The notes under the pieces: generated by a model
Database searches by the model: none
What the model saw: the letters and a program-made list of their open reading frames with translations, nothing else
Told to the model about the DNA's origin: nothing
Made by a program: the position numbers and the translations under genes
NCBI GenBank assembly: GCA_004794655.1
Contig: SMMW01000605.1
Coordinates: forward strand, 2,233,137-2,297,136
Source of the DNA: Marisa cornuarietis
Lineage: Eukaryota > Mollusca > Gastropoda > Architaenioglossa > Ampullariidae
Length of the DNA stretch: 64,000 bases
Direction: 5' to 3'
Shown: positions 1-11,600 of the stretch, one piece after another
How positions within the stretch are numbered: position 1 is the stretch's first letter
How the letters are laid out: each line of letters starts with the position of its first letter

Positions 1-340
1 ACAGGTAGTGCTGACACATGGTGGAAGGAGAACAGTACTCTAAAGTAGGACAAAATAAATCCGTAGAAACTTTTGTACTGCACGTGTACACCACCCTGGT
101 AAATAAATGGTTCGGTGTATGAGTATTTACTTAATACACACAAGTCATAAACAGTGGAGTTTAAGACCGTGTGGAAGATTACAATGTCAACATGATTACT
201 CGAGAAGCAATATGAGTTTTTATCGCCAGCATAAATGTTAATAACAACAGCATGGTCAGCAGGAGTAGATAGGTAAGTCCATAAGTTCACAAAAGATATA
301 TGACCTTTGTTTTTGCTCTGCTTAGATGGTTCCATGTACC
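1..340 (-). CDS. GRL101-like receptor gene A, coding exon 2 (partial, runs off left edge)
   Basis: Read on the minus strand from 340 to 1, this stretch has no stop codon in the frame set by exon 1 (phase 1). It begins directly after a TTTACAG acceptor (341-347). The translation is clearly paralogous to exon 2 of gene B (32650-33343): it starts G-Y-M-E-P-S and includes the shared segment YSYTEPFIYQGGVHVQYKSF. This is a CUB-like second domain; the LDLa and C-type lectin parts of the exon lie beyond the window. There is no in-frame ATG because it is an internal exon. The open frame despite many substitutions against gene B suggests that A is, or was until recently, under protein-level constraint. 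The rest of the gene cannot be assessed. Confidence 0.75.
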
Positions 341-691
341 CTGTAAATAATAATAAAAATTATAAATAATAAATAAACGAAAGAAGAAAGGTCGCAGCTG
401 CAATGAGATTTATTTTGAGCAATTCATAATTATAAAGTTAACTTCTTTACTGAGCGTTCGACCAATCAACTATAACCCTTGGATAAAGCGATCAAAAACC
501 GTTAACTACGCCTTTAATCTCCAGGACTCGTGCTGATGGCTATCGGCAACTTTTCCGGGAAAAATTGTCCTCGCGTGGGTACTGAACAGTTCAGTTAAGT
601 TTTCCCGACAAACTCCGATGTTATATAATTAGCATGTGCCACTGTATAGAAAAAGGCACCCAATTGATTAGCATAGCGGGAATTCCAGAAG

Positions 692-706
692 CAACACACA
701 CACACA
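692..706. repeat. Short (CA)n tract in intron 1 of gene A
   Basis: About seven CA units lie at the same intronic site as the longer CA/TG tracts in genes B (33747-33781) and C (58302-58362). They are positional homologues of different length. Confidence 0.8.
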
Positions 707-1254
707 AAACTGAAAACAAGCAAGAAACTATGGAAAGCCGAACTATTCATTCTGACAGCAAGTATTAGACCACACAAATATGCATTTCTGTTAATTAAGA
801 TACAACGTGACCAAGAGCACATCTTATGAGCACAATGCTTATTGAGATAGTTTTAGTTACGCTGACCCTGCCTTATTAGATGTGAGGCCTATTCACGATA
901 TGTGGGTAGCTTATTTACTTAGCTCGGGTAGGATAAATGGTCCCAAACAATGCCTCCTACACAGGATGCGATTATTAAACTGACGATTCATAAAACAGGA
1001 CAGCATTAGAAGAGCGAATTAAACACTATTCTTGTAAACTTGTGAAACTTCCGTACTATGGCTTATTACAAAAATGTGAAAATATTTTTAGAATACAAAA
1101 TGTAGCTGTTTTTAATCTATAATTGTGGAAAACTGAGCGAACTTTAAAGAAAACAAAATGTGAAAAGTCTGTAATGAAGAGATGTACATGGGGACGTCCA
1201 GAAGACGAAAGGAAAAAATACAATTGGAAAGAAAATACCAGTCAAAATATTTAC

Positions 1255-1999
1255 CTGTAGTTGGGGAGGTAAAATTAACCACCAGGTGTGACTGACTAGT
1301 TTGTGGAATTGCCATGAAGTTCAGGAATAGTTCAAAAGCATATATGTTCACGGTCATCTTTAGTATAAGGTTCACAATGTTAGACTCGGTGACAAATTCC
1401 TTGGGGAAAAAAAAGAATTTGTCACTCAACAAGACATTTTTGTCCTCATCTAGGATTTCGAATTGCGCACTGATATGAGGAATATTGATTGCCTGCACAT
1501 AAGCTACCATCCCTGGGGGAACAGTCAGCTCTATGCTGTAAATCACACTATTCAGGCAGGTCTCAAAGTTAACGGTGGGAGTAAAAGAAATCCGTATGTG
1601 ACCTTTGCTCCCTCTGACCTGATAGTGCCGCCATTGATTGACGCAGTCTTCAAGTCTTAAGTCCAAATAAACAGAACCAAACTCTTTAACTTGTTCAAAC
1701 GGACTAATGGCGAGTGGTACATCGGTAGTAAATCTGCTGTTCCACAGAAAAGGCATCTCAGTTATCCCATTAAAAGAATTTTTAAGACCATTGTTTTCTA
1801 TAGACGATGAAGTCCCATCATAGGTACCATCAGAACTGACGGGATATTCTGATGAAGAAGGGATGTAATCGTGCGTAACATTTGTTTCCATGATGGTTTC
1901 TTTTTTCCACTTCTTGTTACCCATTTTGGTTTCATTTCTCGCATCATTTTGAAAGGTACAGAGAAGTATACTAGCCGTCGCAAGGATAATTTTCGCCAT
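1255..1999 (-). CDS. GRL101-like receptor gene A, first coding exon (signal peptide + CUB-like domain)
   Basis: The start is the ATG at 1999-1997, giving M-A-K-I-I-L-A-T-A-S-I-L-L-C, a short hydrophobic signal peptide. An upstream in-frame ATG lies across the acceptor TTTTCTGCAG (ends at 2002), so it is probably intronic. After an S/T/N-rich linker comes a CUB-like region (DLRLEDCVNQW, C-L-N-S, FEILD, near-terminal LVVNFTSPTTG). The exon ends at a CTACAG|GTAAAT donor after 248 codons plus one base, the same phase and site as gene B (244 codons plus one). The domain is secreted or extracellular and forms the N-terminus of a large 7TM receptor. Assignment as CUB is by pattern only; paralogy with 34665-35397 is obvious. 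Confidence 0.8.
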
Positions 2000-2001
2000 C
2001 G

Positions 2002-4387
2002 TGCCTGCAGAAAACAAGAAAAAAGTTGATCAAACAGATTAGTAGTTAGGAAAACGTTTAAATAAGAACAACGAAGATAGAGGCAAGAAAAGTATAGCGA
2101 GATGTCAGCACAAACAACGCTGACATCGTTTCAAACTCTTTTCTGTGAGGTTCATTTTGTGTACAGTGTTGTGAGCTCCTGTGGCTAGTTAACGATCAAT
2201 TGAGAGGAAGATGCCTGGCACACAGCAGGTGGCAGCCATCCATTCTCGTTTCCTTTTTTTTTTATTCTATTACAATGGAATTAAAATCGGAAATTAATCC
2301 TGAGACCTCTATAACAACACACTGGCCTCAGCTAATAGTATTTTTGTCTGATTACATAATAGACTGGTACTCGAATGAATAATAATAATAATAATGTCTA
2401 AGATCTCTGTAAATACACGGACCTAACACAATAGCAGTACTTCCTCATATCTCTGACTAAACTAACTTTGCTAACAGCAAACGGAGAATAAATGTCGGTA
2501 CATGCAACAATGTGCCAACCCTTCGACTTGTAGATAAACTTTTTGTTCTGAGCTGTTTTATAGCTTTAATGGATCAATGGGTGTCACCTACATTAAAGTA
2601 TCCTGGTGAGTTTCTATTCTTCACAATCTGAAGATCACAAGGAGTGACGGCTAAGCGAGCAACATCAAAGACAGTTACAAACAGCAGGTAAGGGAATCGT
2701 CTTTTCCTGCTTTCCTCCTCTCCAATCGATCAGCTCACTGAAACATTTTTCTCATGTAAGTACACACAAAAGTCGACTTTAAGATCGCAATATATATTTT
2801 ACAAATATCCATAAATTTTTTTTATCCCCTGGACAATTAATAATATTACTTACTCAAATTGTACTAAAGTCGCCAAAGAACAGTTATTCAGAAAATGTCT
2901 TTTTAACACTGAATCAGTAAAAAATATTAACAGAATTAAACACGAGGTGTCACTGTCACACCAAAGAACAGTCTTTAACATTATCTAGTCTCGTCATGAT
3001 GTTACTTGTCGTTAATGTTCGGCATTTACCTAATAATATTATTTTCTCACACCCCTGTTTGACCTCATGGATTTCCTCAAACAAGTTATCTAGAAATCGT
3101 TTCAACACTCGGACTTTTACTAATAGCAAGTTCTCAGATCGCTTTGAACAGTTAGTCACAAGCTATCTGTAAAAACACCTGACAAGACACACGGAGCTAC
3201 TGGCAATAGTCAGGACAAAGCACCACAATGACGAAAGTCAGGCTTTATAAACCTTTTGTATGAAAGAGTCTTTTGCTCTTTTATTGTCTTGATGGAGCAG
3301 TGGGTGGCACGTGATGGCAGACCACTGGGGTGACAATCGAAGTAAAACTCATTCCTTTTATTTCGCGAACAAAAAGTTTCTTCATGTAAATTGCTATTTT
3401 TCATGTAAATGATTTTTGTATCTTATAAAATGTTTTCACGTTACGATAGCGAGTTAAGATTCTAGAAAATTGCTTCCGAAAAATAAGGATCAGTTTCTTT
3501 TCCGCTTATCTGTTTTGTTCTACATTAGAGGCACCTGTTTTGAGTATTTTGTCCGGAAAAGAAATATTTTTATGGTACAACTTCAACTAGAATTTTTTAA
3601 ACGGAATTCAAAGCAGAAAACCATCGTGGAGATTGTAAAACTTTGATTTTCGTTGCCGCTTTCTTTTTCTTTTTTTCCTTCTGCTTAACTGTTTTGTTCT
3701 ACATTAGAGGCACTTATTTTGAGTATATTGCCCGGAAAACAAAAATATTTTTATGTTACAACTCCCACTAGAGATTTTTAAGCAGAATTCAAAGCAGAAA
3801 ACTATCGTGGAGCTCGGAAATTTTTATATTTTCGTTTTCGATAAATGTTTATCTTTTTCCTTGTCTTAAGGCTTTAAAGCAGCGTTTGTAGCAAAAATGT
3901 TTAAAATATTTTCCAAGTAGCTCTGAAAGAAAATAAATGTTTTCTGATGCTCTGAATGTTTTGTGCACTAAGTGTAATGTTTCGCGACTCAGGTGGTTAA
4001 TATTCTTGTATCTGTTGCGTGTAAAGAAGGAAGTTATTTCTAAGTTAGATGTTTGCAGTTCTGGTCGTACGGCAGGTAAGTGACTATGTGACAGTCTACC
4101 ATGTACTACACCCTGTCATAAATCACAAATAAGTTTGAGATCCACCAGACCAGAAAAATCTGACATCTCATAACTGGGAGGCATGTCCACATCCCTGTGC
4201 AACAAAACCATTAACTAGGATACAGCCTAATGAAGACTTCAATAATAGTGTAGGTTTGACTAGTCTCTCGACATGGGTAACCGGGCAATAATATTGTCGC
4301 TTGGTGATATGGACAAAAACTATTCCGATGACCATTCTGATATCCTGATACTTGGCAAGAGTTAGTTTACGGCAGGTAACTAATGGC
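2002..4387. other. Upstream region of gene A, paralogous to 35400-37477
   Basis: This stretch holds no gene I can support. It is collinear, in the same orientation, with the region upstream of gene B. Shared blocks include the run around 2390-2760 against 35690-36060 and the segment ending GTTAG...GGCAGGTAA/GTGAG at 4360-4387 against 37450-37477. It should contain the 5' UTR exon and promoter of gene A, because the first coding exon is preceded by a splice acceptor. I could not place that upstream exon. Confidence 0.7.
3470..3835. repeat. Imperfect tandem duplication (~180 bp x 2), specific to copy A
   Basis: Two consecutive blocks share GTTTTGTTCTACATTAGAGG, a GAGTAT...CCGGAAAA stretch, and AAAGCAGAAAAC.ATCGTGGA. 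The first copy begins near 3480 and the second near 3675. The paralogous region of gene B (36800-36970) and its mirror have a single copy, so the duplication postdates the A/B split or was lost in B. Confidence 0.75.
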
Positions 4388-4395
4388 TAGATATT

Positions 4396-4640
4396 CGCTA
4401 GTTATCACACATACACACACATACACACATACACCACACAAATGTGGAGCACTTTAGAGTCTTGATGAAATTGAACAGCGCGTGTTGTCAGACGGTTATT
4501 TTGAACACATGACACGAGAAATGCTGTTTCGTAGGAAGGATGCTGTCAAGTATTTCAGCTTCAGGTTCGCTAGAACAAGGTCATGGTGGCTGCCTATGTT
4601 AGCGCCTGTATTTGAAGCGACTCGGCAGTAGGATATATTT
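4396..4640. other. Unassigned DNA with a short CA-rich tract
   Basis: Homology with the gene B upstream region stops near 4387. A small ACACAT/ACACAC tract lies at 4405-4440. Nothing else is recognisable. Confidence 0.4.
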
Positions 4641-4646
4641 GTAAAG

Positions 4647-5055
4647 GCCTGGTCTCCGGGAACGCCGTGTACGTGGACAGGTCGTGCCGGTTTGTGCACC
4701 CTCACTGGGCACTAGAGGGCGTGAGTGGCTTTGACAAGGTTCAAGGTGGACAGGCTGTCAGACAAGGGTGGACCAAAGTACCTTTCCTAAGTGAAAAATA
4801 TTTTTGTCAAAATCCACAAGAACCTCTAAAGGACGAAGTAAATGCGTTATTTGGACAAGATATTTCTATGTATAGTCACTGTTGTGCCCGGGCAAAGAAT
4901 AATACTAACATGTTCGTTTGCAGGGCAAAGGCATCCGAGAGACAAACGTGTACACGATTGACGATTTCTGGTTCCTTAATGACTCAGATAAACTGGTGCA
5001 CCACTGCATGGAAGGAAGGTCCCAGTGGCAGCTCTACAAAATCCGTGGACCGTGA
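4647..5055 (+). CDS. Candidate last two exons of an unrecognised gene
   Basis: A 74-nt open segment (4647-4720) lies between an AAAG acceptor and a consensus GTGAGT donor. A second segment (4924-5055) follows a TTCGTTTGCAG acceptor and ends with TGA. Both read in compatible phase 0. Translation runs through YVDRSCRFVHPHW and, after the join, VYTIDDFWFLNDSDKLVHHC to a stop after KIRGP. Several AATAAA signals follow at 5160-5200, as expected for a gene 3' end. A single long frame (4667-5110) also crosses the intron and is probably a shadow. I do not recognise the family. Upstream exons were not found, so this could be a gene fragment. The phase match and two good splice sites are the only support. 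Confidence 0.35.
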
Positions 5056-5920
5056 AAACATTTGTGAATGTCCAGCAGTTCTCTATGATGATCATGATGT
5101 CCATTTGTAATGCGCAGGTATCCATTCAGAAGAATGCTCATTGCGCAGCAAAAACAGAAAAAATAAAACATAAATTAAATAAATAAATAAATAAAAAACA
5201 CAGGGAAGTAAAAAAATAAAGACAGAAATGTTGCTTGGTTGTTTAAGTTCGTCTACACGTCATCACGACAATGGGTTCAAGCTCGTGTCCAATCATGCTG
5301 CTATTTTAAAATCTGAAAAAAGTTTGCCTTTACTGGCCATGTATCCAGCTTTGGAAGTGGGCTGCTTACTTTATGTTGTTTCAATAGTTTTTCAATATTT
5401 TAGCACCTGTTGTTTGTTTGATATTTCGGTGGTTGTTGCTTGATGTTTCAGTGGCTGCTGTTCGATGTTCAGAGATTGATGGGAGACAGACAATACACGA
5501 ATTATATGCTGGCGGCCATTTGTCTCTACGTCGATGTTATTGCCATTTTTTACCTACATTCTTGATATCATCGGGCTGCTTAATAATTAATGATACCAAC
5601 CCGGCTGCTGAATAGTTAATGATACCGTCCGAGCGCTCCTCAACAACGATGTGATGTCAACTGGACATGTCTCGTCAATGTACATCAAACAACGCAGGGA
5701 CAGAGAAAACTGCCTGCTAGATGACCGAAATGTTGAGATTAATTCTTGTTTATTTACGACACACAGTGCTCAACAGCGTGTTTACTGACATCAGACAGGT
5801 TTATTTTCACCTAATGCCTAATCCAGCTCTAAGTAGCAGTGTGTGTGATAGCTTTATATACATTGTGTCATGACTTAAGCAACAGAAAGTTGACAATAAC
5901 ATAGCGTGGGGCTAGGCGGG
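5056..5920. other. Intergenic DNA, no recognised feature
   Basis: It is AT-rich with an (AAAT)n-like run at 5160-5200 and short near-repeats at 5420-5460 and 5570-5625 (a CTGCTGAATAGTTAATGATACC-type pair). No coding region is supported. Confidence 0.4.
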
Positions 5921-6372
5921 AACACACACACACACACACACACACAGAAACATACACAAACACACACACACAGAAACATACACAAACACACGCGCACACA
6001 TCATACACAGACACACACATACACAAATGCACACACACACACCACACGGACACAAGCAAAATTACACACAAACACACGCACACACAAAAACACAGAAACA
6101 CACTCAAACACACACACGCACTACGCACACAAACGCACACAAACACACCCACACGACACACGCACAGACACACCATACACTCCACACACACCACACACGT
6201 ACACACACAAACACACACCACACACGCACACACTACCCACACAAACACAGACACACACACTCAAACACACACACACACGCACTCCGCACACAAACACACC
6301 CACACCACACACGCACAGACACACCATACACACCACACACGCACAAACACAAAACACACACACAGACACACG
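5921..6372. repeat. Cryptic CA-rich microsatellite/minisatellite tract
   Basis: About 450 bp is built almost entirely from ACAC runs broken by AAAC, CATAC, CGC and ACAGA variants. Long frames exist on both strands (poly Thr-His forward, poly Val-Cys reverse), but they follow from the simple repeat and are not genes. Confidence 0.9.
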
Positions 6373-6902
6373 CGGGAGCTGCCACTGTGCTTAAATGTCC
6401 GATGACCTTTTACTCTCCTGAATAATTTCCCAGAGAAAGAGAGATGGGTGGAGGCGGGAGCTGTTTTTTCTGACTAACCGTTTAAACCATAAGTTTCTGT
6501 CATTTGTGTTTCTTGTTTACAAGTATTTGGTTATCGGTTTGTTTTGTAATCTTTCGTGTAGAGCGCATTGAGCACACATCCACAGAGAAACATATAATTT
6601 CAGTTAGGACTAAAAAAACCCCAAAATATTAATTTTAACTCTTTGGAGACTAAATTCAATGTAAGCTGCCTTAGATAAATCCAACTACATTTGATAATCT
6701 ATAGGCCCAGTGTATTTGCTTCCTTGTCAGCACAGCAGGACCTTCATCCGGCAATGACATTTCGTTAGATGTCCGCCAATACGAAGCCACAGTACGACTG
6801 TTAGTTAATGATCTACATCAGTCTCTTCACCACACACGCCTTGAACGTTTGATGTGGCAAAATAAGGTAGAGTGATGACCACTTGAAGAAAAGGTGTTAA
6901 TG
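6373..6902. other. Unassigned DNA between two tandem repeat arrays
   Basis: No frame, repeat or signal was recognised in this stretch. Confidence 0.35.
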
Positions 6903-8335
6903 CACCTTGTCGACTGAGGACTAGTTACAGCTGTGTGTCAGTCTGCCTGTTATAATATACTAGTTACAGCTGTGAGTCAGTCTGCCTGTTATAATATACT
7001 AGTTACAGCTGTGAGTCAGTCTGCCTGTTATAATATACTAGTTACAGCTGTGAGTCAGTCTGCCTGTTATAATATACTAGTTACAGCTGTCGTGTCAGTC
7101 TGCCTGTTATAATATACTAGTTACAGCTGTGAGTCAGTCTGCCTGTTATCATATACTAGTTACACCTGTGTGTCAGTCTGCCTGTTATCATATACTAGTT
7201 ACAGCTGTGTGTCAGTCTGCCTGTTATAATATACTAGTTACAGCTGTGAGTCAGTCTGCCTGTTATCATATACTAGTTACAGCTGTGTGTCAGTCTGCCT
7301 GTTATAATATACTAGTTACAGCTGTGTGTCAGTCTGCCTGCTATAATATACTAGTTACAGCTGACGTGTCAGTCTGCCTGTATAATATATTAGTTACAGC
7401 TGTGAGTCAGTCTGCCTGTTATATTATATTTCCTAGTTACAGCTGTGTGTCAGTCTGCCTGTTATCATATACTAGTTACAGCTGCCTGTCAGTCTGCCTG
7501 TTATAATATACTAGTTACAGCTGTGTGTCAGTCTGCCTGTTATCATATACTAGTTACAGCTGCCTGTCAGTCTGCCTGTTATCATATACTAGTTACAGCT
7601 GTGTGTCAGTCTGCCTGTTATAATATACTAGTTACAGCTGTCTGTCAGTCTGCCTGTTATAATATACTAGTTACAGCTGTGTGTCAGTCTGCCTGTTATC
7701 ATATACTAGTTACAGCTGCCTGTCGGTCTGCCTGTTGTAATATACTAGTTACAGCTGTGAGTCAGTCTGCCTGTTATAATATACTAGTTACAGCTGTCGT
7801 GTCAGTCTGCCTGTTATAATATACTAGTTACAGCTGTCTGTCAGTCTGCCTGTTATAATATACTAGTTACAGCTGTGAGTCAGTCTGCCTGTATAATATA
7901 CTAGTTACAGCTGTGAGTCAGTCTGCCTGTTATAATATACTAGTTACAGCTGTCTGTCAGTCTGCCTGTTATAATATACTAGTTACAGCTGTGAGTCAGT
8001 CTGCCTGTTATAATATACTAGTTACAGCTGTGAGTCAGTCTGCCTGTTATAATATACTAGTTACAGCTGTCGTGTCAGTCTGCCTGTTATAATATACTAG
8101 TTACAGCTGTGAGTCAGTCTGCCTGTTATAATATACTAGTTACAGCTGTGAGTCAGTCTGCCTGTATAATATACTAGTTACAGCTGTGAGTCAGTCTGCC
8201 TGTTATAATATACTAGTTACAGCTGTCTGTCAGTCTGCCTGTTATAATATACTAGTTACAGCTGTGAGTCAGTCTGCCTGTTATAATATACTAGTTACAG
8301 CTGTGTCAGTCTGCCTATTATGATAAACATGTTAC
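6903..8335. repeat. 39-bp minisatellite, about 36 units
   Basis: The unit is built from CTAGTTACAGCTGTGAG, TCAGTCTGCCTGT and TATAATATA, 39 bp in most copies. Units vary after CAGCTG (TGAGT, TGTGT, TCTGT, CCTGT, TCGTGT), at TATAAT versus TATCAT, and through a 1-bp contraction (CTGTATAATA). The variants recur in blocks, for example near 7780-8040 and 8060-8290, suggesting higher-order duplication. Each unit holds a CAGCTG E-box and an ACTAGT palindrome. Because 39 is a multiple of three, the array has long open frames repeating CQSACYNILVTAV; I treat these as non-coding. Confidence 0.95.
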
Positions 8336-8744
8336 AGCTGTCTGTCTGTCTGTCTATTAATAGCTCCGAAAGATCAGTTCCATCCGTCACCTTCTCTCTA
8401 CATGTGCTACCAACCCTCTTGTCTGTGTGTTTGTTCTTTCTCGGCTTGATTGCTAAAATTCATTGCTTGCCGGCTGCCCTGATCACCATCTTTACAAACA
8501 CCAGAAAGTACAGCTGCTAGTTGCACAACATGTTTCTAAAATGTAAAAGTGTGTTTTTTTCAAACTCGCTCCTAGCCATTTAGATGCACAAGCGCATACG
8601 AAAAAGTGCGCTGACGGGAAGGAAAGTCTGGCTGAAACTGTTTTATCCTATTTACAGCAGTGTTAGTTTTTTCTGTACTAGAAGCTGATTATCGAAATAG
8701 ATTTAATGTTTGAAAGTTTTTTAAAATAAGAAATTTGTTGCGCA
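8336..8744. other. Unassigned DNA after the minisatellite
   Basis: It starts with a degraded (CTGT)n end of the array. The rest is unassigned. Confidence 0.35.
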
Positions 8745-9190
8745 GCTGGCATCAGAGCTCCGCTGCACGTCTTGTGCTTAGAGCTGGGAAACGGGACCAT
8801 GTCACTCCTCTCCTTTGTTTTCTGCATTGGCTACCCATCCGTCCTTACATCCAGTACAAGCTGTGCTTGCAGTGTTTTAATTTCTTTTTGTTCCTCTCCT
8901 GACTATTTCTCTGAACTTCTCTTCCCTTATGACCCAGCCAGACAACTTCCCTCCTCATTGGACGACCGTCTCCTAACTATTCCTGTCACCTGAACAACAA
9001 CATAGTTATTGTCACATGATTTGGGGCTACTGCATCAAAACAATGGAAGTCTCTCCCTTAACATATCCGCCACCTACCTACCTTCCATTTAATCCTTTAA
9101 ATGTGTACTGAAAACTCACCTCTTCTGTGAGTATTACTCCCAATACAGTTTACACAATCATCATCATCACTGAAACTCTGCCATGTTATA
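8745..9190 (+). pseudogene. CR1/L2-type LINE, 3' end remnant
   Basis: Translated across frames, the plus strand gives the C-terminal signature common in CR1/L2/Rex1-type LINEs: a H-V-T-P-L-L-S-S-L-H-W-L-P-I-like motif near 8810-8850, then P-A-R-Q-L...DDRLL near 8935-8975, then Q-W-K-S-L-P near 9045. The stretch ends with a CATCATCATCAT-like tail near 9160. It is frameshifted and stop-containing. Only the C-terminus of the reverse transcriptase ORF is present, as in a 5'-truncated insertion. The clade is inferred from motif style. Confidence 0.6.
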
Positions 9191-9559
9191 AATTAATTAG
9201 GTATAACTGCCTTAAACTGTTTGTGAACCGTATCATCTTGGAACTGACTATTCTTAATAAACACTAAAACAAGAAAAGACAATATGATCCGGGTATTTCA
9301 GCTGCGGCTGCCTCCCCCTTCCTTACAATCTTGTACGCTGATGCAGTGCCCCGCTTCAGAATAATTCTTTTTTTTCAAACATTACTGTGACATCTTAACA
9401 TTTCAAAGTAGTAATTTACAATCATTTCAATCATATGACAGCTACACAAAACTGCAGTGCCCTATATACAATCAATATATGCCAGCATAAATTATTACAA
9501 GTAGCCACTGGCACTAGCATTGGCTCTGTCATGCATAAAGTAATTTATAAAAAAAGAAG
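9191..9559. other. DNA between two tail-to-tail LINE remnants
   Basis: It contains AATAAA-like signals near 9255 and an oligo-T run near 9367. No coding potential was seen. Confidence 0.4.
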
Positions 9560-10840
9560 CAAGATGATGATAATGATGTGAAAAAATACACAAATGGTTA
9601 TGACCCTGCCATATTTAACTGCACATTTTGGGGACAGTAAATAGGTAAACTCTAAAGAGGAGTAAATTGCATAGTATCAGAAAGCTCCTGTCAGTAGTGC
9701 TTCTACAACTGTTAGTATAGAGTATGAACAGTAGTGAAGACAAGCAGCAGCCTTGAGGGGAACCTGTACAGGTGACAACAGGGTCCAAGAGAAGACCGTT
9801 AACAGAAACTCTTTGCTGCCTGTTTGTTAAAAAGTCCAGAATCCAGAGAGTTAGTTGGTGGGAGAGATGGGAGTTTGAGACTAGACTCTCTGCTAACAAC
9901 TGAGGTTGCACAGTGTTAAAAGCAGAAGAAAAATCAGCAAAGAGAAGCCTGGCATGAGATTTAGGTTTCTCCAGACGTTTGTAAAGTGTATTTAGTATAA
10001 ACAGCTCAGCATCGTCGAAAAACTCTTCCAGCTCTGAAGGCAAACTGCAGCGGGTCAAGATATTTATCAACAGCAGTCATAACCTCACTTCTTACGATTT
10101 TCTCAATTTATTTCATGATGAGTGAGGTAAGAGCGACTGGTCTGAAGTCGTTTGGTTGAAAGTTTCCAAATATCAGGAATATGACCAGAATCTACAGACA
10201 GCTGGAATAGATGTTGTAAAACTCCGCTAAGTTGTTCGGCGCAGTGGTAGAGGGTACATCCGCAGATCCCGTCTGGACCCAAAGCCTTGTTAACATTTAC
10301 TGGCCTCAAGAGATCTTTGACAGAGGACTGTGCAATCATCAACCCATGCTCAGGAACCAGAGACTGTTTTAGTGTGGAAACATTGATAGAGAAGTCATGT
10401 TTCTCAAAGCGGGCATAAAAAGAATTAAGCAGGGTGGGAAGATGACACTCATCAACGCCTGCAAGTGCCACTGGTTTTTTAAGAGCGTTTTCCTTGCGAT
10501 TAACCGAGGACATATTCTGAATACCATGCCGTGCTGTCCTTAGGTCGCCACTACTGAATTGCAGCTCAACTTTATCCTTGTACCTTATCTTAGCCTCTCT
10601 AATGGCAGCCCGCAACTCCCTGTTCGCTACTTTTTTGTCATGAGCAGTACCAGTGTAAAATACACGCTTCTTGTTTTTTATTACAGATTTCAGTTCCTTT
10701 GTCACCCCTGCTCTTCCCCGAACACAATACTCAACGACGTGTGATTTTAACGTATAACAATAAAGAAAAGATTTATTTACCACAAAAGCATTCCAAACAA
10801 TGAATACAATCAAATGGACTCGTCTAGGGGGTCCCAATAT
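9560..10840 (-). pseudogene. CR1/L2-type LINE, reverse transcriptase remnant
   Basis: The minus strand encodes two blocks. The block at 10837-10103 includes KALGPDGICGCTL and LFQLSVDSGHIPDIWK, the RT entry region. The block at 10070-9615 includes LLFADFSSAFNTVQP (catalytic block A), LTLWILDFLTNRQQRVSVNG and TGSPQGCCLSSLLFILYTN. The FADD block is lost through a frameshift, and a frame break separates the two blocks. The 3' side ends in a GATGATGATAATGATG tail (near 9566), typical of short microsatellite LINE tails. The element is 5'-truncated and inactive. CR1/L2 assignment rests on motif style. Confidence 0.8.
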
Positions 10841-11600
10841 TATCCGTGCTAAAACGTACTTCTGATGTTACAGTGCTGTTACCTCTCTTTATAACTACCA
10901 TTCACACTCGCAAGCGCACAGAATTAGCTCTGTTACAGCTGGTTTGTTGTGAGTCCAATACTTCTGCTGACTGTCACGACACGCTGACGACTTCCCTCGA
11001 AGTATTGTCTGACGGTCCGTTGTCTTCCTCCCTCGAACTGCCAACCACGTCACAGATCGCCGACTGCTCTCCCGGCGACATAGATTCGAGCTTTGCCCCA
11101 CTCCTGGGCACACACGTGGTTTCTTCAACGACTGTAATGCCTCGTACAGCCGCCAAACGAACACCACCAACAGACGTTCTCAGTCCTTGAGAACCGACGA
11201 CTTCTAGCGGCCTTAACGTTGAACGTCTACCTCTCACAGGTAGTACAAGCCCTGGTCACGTAGCCGTTTGCTTTCCACGGCGACAGCAGGCAGTCTTGAC
11301 AGTCCGTCGTCACTGACTTGCCTCCTTCTCTCAAGGTTCTCTAACCCAGCGTCCTTTCCTCCCGAGTCTTGCCCTCGTGGCCTAAGACTCGGTCTCGAGG
11401 CAGAAGTGTAGCTGGCGTTAGGAAGCTGAAGTCGCTTCGGCTGCTGACCAATTGCTCCGTCCACTCTGACATCTTGCCAAAAGTAAGCGAAGTGTGTTCT
11501 TGTCTCTCTACTTTTATCTCTACATTTTTACAGATACATACAATCGAGGGATGCCATTGGTCAGTCATTATTCAATCAGCACATGTACAGCCACCAACGG
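10841..11600. other. GC-richer unassigned segment
   Basis: It is noticeably richer in GC (particularly 10970-11480) than its surroundings, with several short frames on both strands. None resembles a known protein. It could be the body of an uncharacterised repeat whose right part is the dispersed element at 11600-11760. Confidence 0.35.

Noticed and set aside
5868..6425. Long frames on both strands through the CA tract (Thr/His-rich and Val/Cys-rich)
   Set aside because: They follow mechanically from a simple dinucleotide repeat, with no start context, domain or conservation.
7129..7819. Two long frames repeating CQSACYNILVTAV
   Set aside because: They are produced by a 39-bp minisatellite whose unit is a multiple of three; unit indels break the frame elsewhere in the array.
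6903..8335. CRISPR-like array
   Set aside because: Units are contiguous without unique spacers, and the window is clearly eukaryotic.
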